DNA of 64,000 nt from the NCBI GenBank assembly GCA_910575265.1, contig CAJTEA010000007.1, positions 62,001-126,000 of the forward strand, read 5' to 3'. Under the pieces are notes generated by a model. The model saw only the letters and a program-made list of their open reading frames with translations. It had not been told where the DNA came from and did no database searches. Of this stretch, positions 60,130-64,000 are shown one piece after another. This DNA comes from Oscillospiraceae bacterium (GTDB lineage Bacteria > Bacillota > Clostridia > Oscillospirales > Oscillospiraceae). The position numbers were made by a program, and so were the translations under genes. The first letter of the stretch is position 1; each line of letters begins with the position of its first letter.

Positions 60130-60882
60130 ATGGAACGCAACGTTGCTTTAAAGCTGATGTACAACGGCACAGCCTACCACGGGTGGCAAGTGCAGAAAAA
60201 CGCCATTTCGGTGGCGGAGACGCTGGAAAAAGCGCTGGCGGCCACGGTGGGCCATCCGGTGAAATGCACCGGAGCGGGCCGCACCGACGCGGGGGTCCAC
60301 GCGGAGGTCTATGTGGCTAATTTCCGCACCACCTCCCGCGTCCCGCTGGACAAGCTGCCCCTGGCGGTGAACACCCGTCTGCCTGACGATATCGTGGTGG
60401 TGAAGGCCACCCGGGTGCCGGAGAACTTCAACGCCATCGGCTCCTGTCTGAAAAAGGAATATACATATCGCGTTTACAACTCCCGGCTGGGCAATCCATT
60501 TTATGTCAACCGAGCCTGGTTCTACCCCAAACACCTGGACGAAACCGTCATGGCCCGGGCGGCGGAGCAATTTGTGGGCACTCACGACTTCCGGGCGGTG
60601 CGCTCGGTGGGCACTGAGACCAAAACCACCGTGCGGACGGTCCACTGGTTCGATGTGGAGCGTGACGGTGAGCTGATCTCCTGCCGGGTGTGCGCCAACG
60701 GCTTTTTGTACAATATGGTTCGGGCCATGGTGGGTACTGTGGTCTACGCCGCCGAGGGCAAGCTGGCCCCGGAGGACATCCCGGACATTCTGAAGTCGGG
60801 CAACCGTACCCTGGCGGGGCCCACCGTCCCGCCAGGCGGGCTGTATATGACAAATTTGTGGTATGAAGAGGACGTTTTATAA
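60130..60882 (+). CDS. truA: tRNA pseudouridine(38-40) synthase
   Basis: Converts U38-U40 of the tRNA anticodon arm to pseudouridine. A 250-residue, full-length TruA with the catalytic aspartate in CTGAGRTDAGVHAEVYVANF (near residue 53), YNGTAYHGWQVQ at the start and ANGFLYNMVRAMVGT near the end. It starts at the ATG at 60130, 6 nt after the XRE stop, with no strong ribosome site of its own, so translation may be coupled. Secure. Confidence 0.96.
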   Translation: MERNVALKLMYNGTAYHGWQVQKNAISVAETLEKALAATVGHPVKCTGAGRTDAGVHAEVYVANFRTTSRVPLDKLPLAVNTRLPDDIVVVKATRVPENFNAIGSCLKKEYTYRVYNSRLGNPFYVNRAWFYPKHLDETVMARAAEQFVGTHDFRAVRSVGTETKTTVRTVHWFDVERDGELISCRVCANGFLYNMVRAMVGTVVYAAEGKLAPEDIPDILKSGNRTLAGPTVPPGGLYMTNLWYEEDVL

Positions 60883-60887
60883 GTAGA

Positions 60888-62063
60888 ATGAAGGATGAAA
60901 AGGCAAAAACTCCCGCCCCGAAGCGGCTGAAAAAACCGAATATCGCCGTCCGCCTTCTGGTGCTGGCCGTGACGGCGGCCCTGGTGCTGGGGGCGCTGTT
61001 CCTGGTAGTCTACCGGGACACCTATAATCTGGATTCCCTGAAACGCTGGCTGGCCGCCCGCAACCTGGAGGCCGGAGAAGCCACCCCCTTTACCCACGCG
61101 GGGGGCGACAAGCTGTCCATCGTCTATCTGGACAGCGGCGTGGTCACCGCCTCCACCGCCGGCGCCCACTACTACTCCCTGGACGGTTCCCCCCAGATCG
61201 ACGAGGTGCTGTCCATGGAAAACCCGGTGCTCACCGCCTCCAACACCACGGCGGTGGTGTATGACGCGGGCAATCAGGATCTGTTTGTCTTTCGGAACGG
61301 AGAGGAGACCTTCCGGCTGACCCTGGAGGGCAGCAACGACCTGCTCTCCGCCCGGGTGAACGACAGCGGCTGGCTGGCGGTCACCGCCCAGCAGAGCCGG
61401 CACAAGGGGGCGGTAACCGTCTACGACAGCCACGGCGAGGAGGTCATTGGCATTGGCCTGACCACCGCCTTCGCGGTGGACGCCGCCATCTCCCCCGACC
61501 GGAAAACGGTGGCGGTGGTCACCATGGGGCAGGAGAGCGGCAGCTTTTTCAGCCGCCTGCTGTTTTACCCGGTGAATCAGCAGGAGCCCTCCGCCCAGGT
61601 GGACCTGGGCAATATCACCGTACTGGATCTGGACTATGAGGACGATGTGCTGTGGATCCTGGGAGAGGACCGGCTGATCACGGTCACTCCGGACGGTGAG
61701 ACGGTTCAGACCTTTGTGTTTACCCCCAGCTATTTGAAGGGCTGCTCGCTGGGAGGGGATGGCTTTGCCTTTCTCCTCACCGGCCGGTACCGCTCAGGCG
61801 GCGCCGACCAGGCTCTTGTCATCAACTCCAACGCTCAGGCGGTCCACAGCCTGTCCCTGTCCAGCCAGATGCTGGCCTATGCCGCCAAGGGGGACTACTG
61901 CGCGCTGCTCTCCGGCAGCCGCCTCGCCCTCTATAACAGCGGTCTGGAGCAGTACGCCAGCCTGGAGAACCTCCAGGCTGCCCGCCGGCTGGACCTGACC
62001 CCCAGCGGCTCCGCTCTGCTGGCCAACAGCCAGCAGGCATGGCTCTATATCCCGAAAACCTGA
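60888..62063 (+). CDS. DUF5711-type membrane-anchored beta-propeller protein
   Basis: A 391-residue protein. A basic N-terminus (KAKTPAPKRLKKPNIAVR) and one membrane helix (residues 21-42) lead to about 340 residues of repeated short beta blades, such as YLDSGVVTASTAGAHYYSLD and VYDAGNQDLFVFRNG, as in WD/NHL-like propellers. DUF5711 family proteins in Clostridia have this plan and no known function. It is 5 nt after truA and followed by cvpA, in an apparent operon. Extracytoplasmic protein binding is a reasonable guess. Confidence 0.8.
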   Translation: MKDEKAKTPAPKRLKKPNIAVRLLVLAVTAALVLGALFLVVYRDTYNLDSLKRWLAARNLEAGEATPFTHAGGDKLSIVYLDSGVVTASTAGAHYYSLDGSPQIDEVLSMENPVLTASNTTAVVYDAGNQDLFVFRNGEETFRLTLEGSNDLLSARVNDSGWLAVTAQQSRHKGAVTVYDSHGEEVIGIGLTTAFAVDAAISPDRKTVAVVTMGQESGSFFSRLLFYPVNQQEPSAQVDLGNITVLDLDYEDDVLWILGEDRLITVTPDGETVQTFVFTPSYLKGCSLGGDGFAFLLTGRYRSGGADQALVINSNAQAVHSLSLSSQMLAYAAKGDYCALLSGSRLALYNSGLEQYASLENLQAARRLDLTPSGSALLANSQQAWLYIPKT

Positions 62064-62079
62064 ATGATTGGGAGGCTTT

Positions 62080-62775
62080 ATGAATTATCTACTGTATGAC
62101 ATCGCGGTCCTCGCTGTTCTGGCCTTTTTCCTCTGGCGGGGATACCGTAAGGGCTTTGTCCTCACCCTGTGCTCCCTGCTGGCCGTCTTTGTGGCCCTGA
62201 TCGGGGCCTCCTTCCTCTCCAACTCCCTGGCCGAGCCGGCGGCAAAGGCGGTGGAACCTATGGTGGCCGCACGTATTCAAGAATCGCTCACCGAGGCCAT
62301 CCAGAGCACAGAATTTGTCTCCACAAACGGCGGAGTGGCCCAGTCCCCGGAAGATGTGGCTTTGGCCGGCGTTATCCAGCACCTGAAGGAAACCGAACTG
62401 TTCCAAGGCTTTGCCGACGCTTTCCAGAAAGCGGTGGAAAACGGCGTGGCGGAGGTCACTGCCAACGCGGTCCAGTCTCTGGCCCACTTTGTGGCCGTAC
62501 AGATCGCCCGGATGGTGATTTTTGCCGTGGCCTTCTTCGCCATTCTGATCGCCTGGTTCTTCCTCAGCCACGCTCTGGACCTGGTAGCAAAGCTGCCCGT
62601 CCTTAACAGTGTCAACCGCTGGGGCGGCGGGGCCGTGGGCCTGCTCAAGGGGGCTCTGGTAGTGTTCATCGCCGTCTGGCTTTTGAAGGACAGCTACATC
62701 CCGTCCGAGGCGGCGGAGCAAACTTACCTGCTGAAATTCTTCTGTACGGCCAGTCCTCTGTCATTTTTCCTGTAA
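62080..62775 (+). CDS. CvpA-family membrane protein
   Basis: A 231-residue protein with about four membrane helices. The start DIAVLAVLAFFLWRGYRKGF and the later VNRWGGGAVGLLKGALVVFI are the two CvpA landmarks. A longer, mostly helical middle section (residues 60-140) is typical of Firmicute members. ATG at 62080 behind GGGAGG. CvpA relatives are linked to colicin V production in E. coli and to envelope stress and bile tolerance elsewhere. Here it follows the propeller gene by 16 nt. Confidence 0.88.
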   Translation: MNYLLYDIAVLAVLAFFLWRGYRKGFVLTLCSLLAVFVALIGASFLSNSLAEPAAKAVEPMVAARIQESLTEAIQSTEFVSTNGGVAQSPEDVALAGVIQHLKETELFQGFADAFQKAVENGVAEVTANAVQSLAHFVAVQIARMVIFAVAFFAILIAWFFLSHALDLVAKLPVLNSVNRWGGGAVGLLKGALVVFIAVWLLKDSYIPSEAAEQTYLLKFFCTASPLSFFL

Positions 62776-62871
62776 ACCCTGTATTTCTCAGGTGAAAGTT
62801 CATACCCAGTTCATAATTAGGGGGTATCATCTCCCCAAACGTGGACTTTTCCTGAAAGGAGCGTATTCACT

Positions 62872-64000
62872 ATGCAGCCTACCATGTGCAGCCGCTGCGG
62901 CAAAAATGTGGCGGTCATCTTTATTACAAAGCTGGAGGGCGGCACCTCCAAAAACGAGGGTCTGTGCCTCAAGTGCGCCCGTGAGATGGGAATCAAGCCC
63001 ATCGATGACATGATGAAAAAAATGGGCATCAGCGATGAGGATCTGGACAACCTCACCTCGGAGATGATGTCCGCCTTTGGCGGCGCTGAAGGCCTGGAGG
63101 GCATGATGTCCCCCGCCAAGGACGAGGACGACGAGGAGGACGACGGCCGTACCGCCACCTTCCCCTTCCTCAGCCAGCTCTTTGGCGGCTCCTCCCCGGA
63201 GAAGTCCGGCTCCGGCGAAGGTACCTCTCCCCCGCCCTCCCGCGGGGAGAAAAATAACGCCAAGCCGGCCAAACGGAAGTTTCTGGACAGCTACTGCATC
63301 TCCCTGACCCAGCGGGCTCAGGAGGGCAAACTTGACAAGCTCATTGGCCGGGAGCGGGAGCTGGAGCGGGTGGTGCAGATTCTCAACCGCCGGCAGAAAA
63401 ACAACCCCTGTCTCATCGGCGAGCCCGGCGTGGGCAAAACCGCCATCGCCGAGGGCCTGGCCCAGCGTATCGCCAACCGGGATGTGCCCTACAAGCTGCT
63501 GGACAAAGAGGTCTATCTGCTGGACCTTACCGCCCTGGTGGCGGGCACCCAGTTCCGGGGCCAGTTTGAGAGCCGGATGAAGGGTCTCATTGAGGAAATT
63601 AAGAAGCTGGGCAACATCATCCTGGTTATCGACGAGGTCCACACTATCGTGGGCGCCGGCGACGCCGAGGGCTCCATGAACGCCGCCAACATCCTCAAGC
63701 CCGCCCTCAGCCGGGGAGAGCTTCAGGTGATTGGCGCCACCACCCTCAATGAGTACCGCAAGCACATTGAGAAGGACACCGCTCTGGAGCGGCGCTTCCA
63801 GCCGGTCATTGTGGAGGAGCCCTCCATCGAGGACAGTGTTAAGGTCATCGAGGGCATCGCTCCCTACTATGAGAGCTTCCATCAGGTGGCCGTATCCCCC
63901 GCCATGTGCCGGCTGGCCGTCACCATGAGCGAGCGGTATATCACTGACCGCTACCTCCCTGACAAGGCCATCGACCTGATTGACGAGGCCTGTTCCAACG
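62872..64000 (+). CDS. ClpE-like Clp ATPase with zinc-finger N-terminus (partial)
   Basis: The first 376 residues of a Clp/Hsp100 unfoldase; it runs off the window. The N-terminus has a four-cysteine zinc finger (CSRC at 6-9, CLKC at 32-35) as in ClpE and McsA, then an acidic linker (DEDDEEDD) instead of the double Clp N domain. The first AAA+ module has Walker A GEPGVGKT (183-190), Walker B VIDEVH and the sensor region [15 protein letters not shown]. The ATG at 62872 follows AAAGGAG. It would work with ClpP in protein quality control. No CtsR box was found upstream. Confidence 0.92.
   Translation, partial: MQPTMCSRCGKNVAVIFITKLEGGTSKNEGLCLKCAREMGIKPIDDMMKKMGISDEDLDNLTSEMMSAFGGAEGLEGMMSPAKDEDDEEDDGRTATFPFLSQLFGGSSPEKSGSGEGTSPPPSRGEKNNAKPAKRKFLDSYCISLTQRAQEGKLDKLIGRERELERVVQILNRRQKNNPCLIGEPGVGKTAIAEGLAQRIANRDVPYKLLDKEVYLLDLTALVAGTQFRGQFESRMKGLIEEIKKLGNIILVIDEVHTIVGAGDAEGSMNAANILKPALSRGELQVIGATTLNEYRKHIEKDTALERRFQPVIVEEPSIEDSVKVIEGIAPYYESFHQVAVSPAMCRLAVTMSERYITDRYLPDKAIDLIDEACSN

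Noticed and set aside
1-64000. CRISPR array, prophage or complete insertion sequence
   Set aside because: No regularly spaced direct repeats, transposase, integrase or phage structural gene was found.

Overview
The window comes from a chromosome of a strictly anaerobic, spore-forming, fairly high-GC Firmicute. The best fit is a gut member of the Oscillospiraceae, in the broad Flavonifractor, Lawsonibacter or Pseudoflavonifractor neighbourhood. The evidence is a complete Rnf complex, Rex, the sporulation pair spoIVA and sipL, an ECF transporter module next to truA, strong AGGAGG ribosome sites and GC-rich third positions. The genus is an inference. No rRNA, tRNA, CRISPR array, integrase or complete insertion sequence was seen.

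Layout. 0-1 kb: a divergent XRE regulator and small ORF, then a very small hydrophobic ORF with a facing antisense promoter (candidate type I toxin-antitoxin locus). 1-4.2 kb: upp, tsaB and tsaE leftward, and an SEDS cell-wall polymerase rightward. 4.2-9.3 kb: the rnfCDGEAB operon behind a 167-nt leader. 9.4-13.5 kb: a Cys/Asn/Gly-rich membrane micropeptide, an SLH-domain protein overlapping rex, a WYL regulator fused to a zinc ribbon, and a sirtuin. 13.7-18 kb: an APC permease and a HisD-type dehydrogenase, divergent from a MerR protein that carries a zinc ribbon and a methyltransferase-like region. 18-22 kb: glpK, a broken stalk-domain fragment, a YwrD-type gamma-glutamyltransferase and an XRE regulator. 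22-26 kb: a dedicated Hsp70 (HscC-like) and a membrane-anchored J-like partner. 26-30 kb: spoIVA and sipL with a possible small RNA between them. 30-33.7 kb: a patchy accessory stretch with CuZn-type SOD, a proteasome-fold-like protein, tiny ORFs, DUF554 and a collapsed flavin reductase gene. 33.9-38.9 kb: a TRAP transporter and metallo-hydrolase operon with a divergent LysR regulator. 39-42 kb: a broken small gene pair, an iron-sulfur aldo/keto reductase and an FAD-Rieske oxidoreductase. 42-52.4 kb: a lipoprotein, YifB, a polytopic membrane protein, a hybrid histidine kinase, a CdaR-type regulator, a pseudouridine synthase, a DUF4830 protein and MscS. 52.5-55.6 kb: MreB/Mbl, ComF, a small Arc-like protein, a second candidate type I toxin-antitoxin locus and a DivIVA-family protein. 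55.7-64 kb: a methyltransferase, an MreB-like single-subdomain protein, ecfA1-ecfA2-ecfT, an XRE gene, truA, DUF5711, CvpA and the start of a ClpE-like ATPase.

How the genes work together. Rnf, Rex, glpK and the flavin and iron-sulfur oxidoreductases fit fermentative redox balance. SEDS, MreB, the MreB-like fragment and DivIVA belong to envelope growth and division. SpoIVA and SipL build the basement layer of the spore coat.

The most distinctive finding is that two distant loci (700-1010 and 54.6-54.9 kb) have the same design. Each has a strong promoter, a very small membrane-like peptide, a terminator hairpin with a GCTAAC/GTTA-type stem, and a second near-consensus promoter just beyond that fires antisense into the peptide gene. 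Most of the rest is ordinary core genome.
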